Assembly (NCBI RefSeq): GCF_016917755.1
Contig: NZ_CP070326.1
Coordinates: 310,001 to 374,000, forward strand
Origin: Streptomyces noursei
Lineage (GTDB): Bacteria; Actinomycetota; Actinomycetes; Streptomycetales; Streptomycetaceae
DNA length: 64,000 bases
Direction of reading: 5' to 3'
The notes under the pieces were generated by a model. That model had not been told where the DNA came from. It was given only the letters and a program-made list of their open reading frames with translations, and made no database searches. Made by a program: the position numbers and the translations under genes. Position 1 is the stretch's first letter; each line of letters begins with the position of its first letter. Below are positions 63,746 through 64,000 of this stretch, piece after piece.

Positions 63746-64000
63746 ATGCCCCCCTACGCGCCCGACGCCCTCGCCCGGACCCAACCACGGGAATCCCAGG
63801 GTGAATTAACCCCCCAAGCCTTTGTGCACCACCGCCCGGACCTGATCCGGGCCGCACTCGACGGCATTCCATCGGACGCCGTCAGCCATTTTGCCAGCTC
63901 TTGGAACGCACTGCCCGCCGATGCGTATGTGAAAGCCGAACGACCTTACCGTTTTCGCCGCTACGGGAAATTCCACCTCTCCGAGGACGGGCCGCAACAG
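63746..64000 (+). CDS. 2OG-Fe dioxygenase-family protein, N-terminal part (partial)
   Basis: ATG 63746, with GAGGAA seven bases upstream, opens a frame that continues to the window edge (85 codons). The segment FASSWNALPADAYVKAERPY then RFRRYGKFHLSEDG matches the start of a family of 2-oxoglutarate/Fe(II) hydroxylases acting on amino acids or peptides. The catalytic HxD...H lies beyond the edge. Codon 21 is TTA (63806-63808), which puts it under bldA control like the neighbouring MFS gene. Confidence 0.6.
   Translation, partial: MPPYAPDALARTQPRESQGELTPQAFVHHRPDLIRAALDGIPSDAVSHFASSWNALPADAYVKAERPYRFRRYGKFHLSEDGPQQ

Overview
High G+C, GTG/TTG starts, rare TTA codons and many type I/II polyketide, NACHT/STAND and ECF-sigma genes point to an actinomycete, most likely Streptomyces or a close relative. 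The window looks like an accessory chromosome region: biosynthetic clusters and one-off enzymes separated by decayed transposases, an integrase stub and frameshifted genes.

Layout. 1-5.8 kb: end of a TauD-like dioxygenase, an aldo/keto reductase, thiol peroxidase, a degenerate IS630 element, an FAD oxidoreductase cut by an ISL3 remnant, a serine hydrolase and a small unknown gene. 5.8-17.8 kb: a compact divergent biosynthetic cluster. The leftward arm (CMP-glycosidase-like, dihydropyrimidine-dehydrogenase-like, creatininase-like, ATP-grasp, MFS) resembles the route from CMP via cytosine to 3-aminopropionamidine known from congocidine. The rightward arm (ACP, class III aminotransferase, thioesterase, dehydratase-like, ketosynthase, Cys-less KS-like protein, AMP ligase, LLM oxidoreductase) has the order ACP-DH-KS-small protein-ligase of the coronafacic acid cyclopentenone genes. 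Together they suggest an amino-cyclopentane acid joined to an amidine, as in amidinomycin; this is an inference from gene content.

17.9-29.1 kb: methyltransferase, alkylsulfatase, broken secreted beta/gamma-crystallin-like gene, carboxylesterase, DinB protein, orphan CDI immunity protein, YCII/ECF42 pair and an SDR pair with a palindromic operator. 29.1-31.2 kb: a mosaic of four truncated genes (tyrosine integrase, TnsA-like nuclease, LLM oxidoreductase, Mutator transposase). 31.4-34.4 kb: small membrane protein divergent from an HTH/P-loop/Sel1-repeat protein, with a cluster of TGTCCG sites between them.

35.3-47 kb: decayed NAT and acyl-AMP ligase, a P450, and a reducing type I PKS resembling mycobacterial MAS-type enzymes, with a one-base frameshift in its KS, followed by a hydrolase and a CMD-family protein. 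47-57 kb: IstB remnant, YunG-like protein, LysR, glycosyltransferase, iron-box-controlled siderophore uptake genes, TetR/VOC pair, GNAT with a possible leader peptide, and an IF-1 paralogue. 57-64 kb: broken TetR and SRPBCC genes, a membrane NACHT NTPase, a cytosolic solute-binding-like protein, then a TTA-containing MFS gene, a 2Fe-2S ferredoxin and the start of a 2OG-Fe dioxygenase that runs off the edge.
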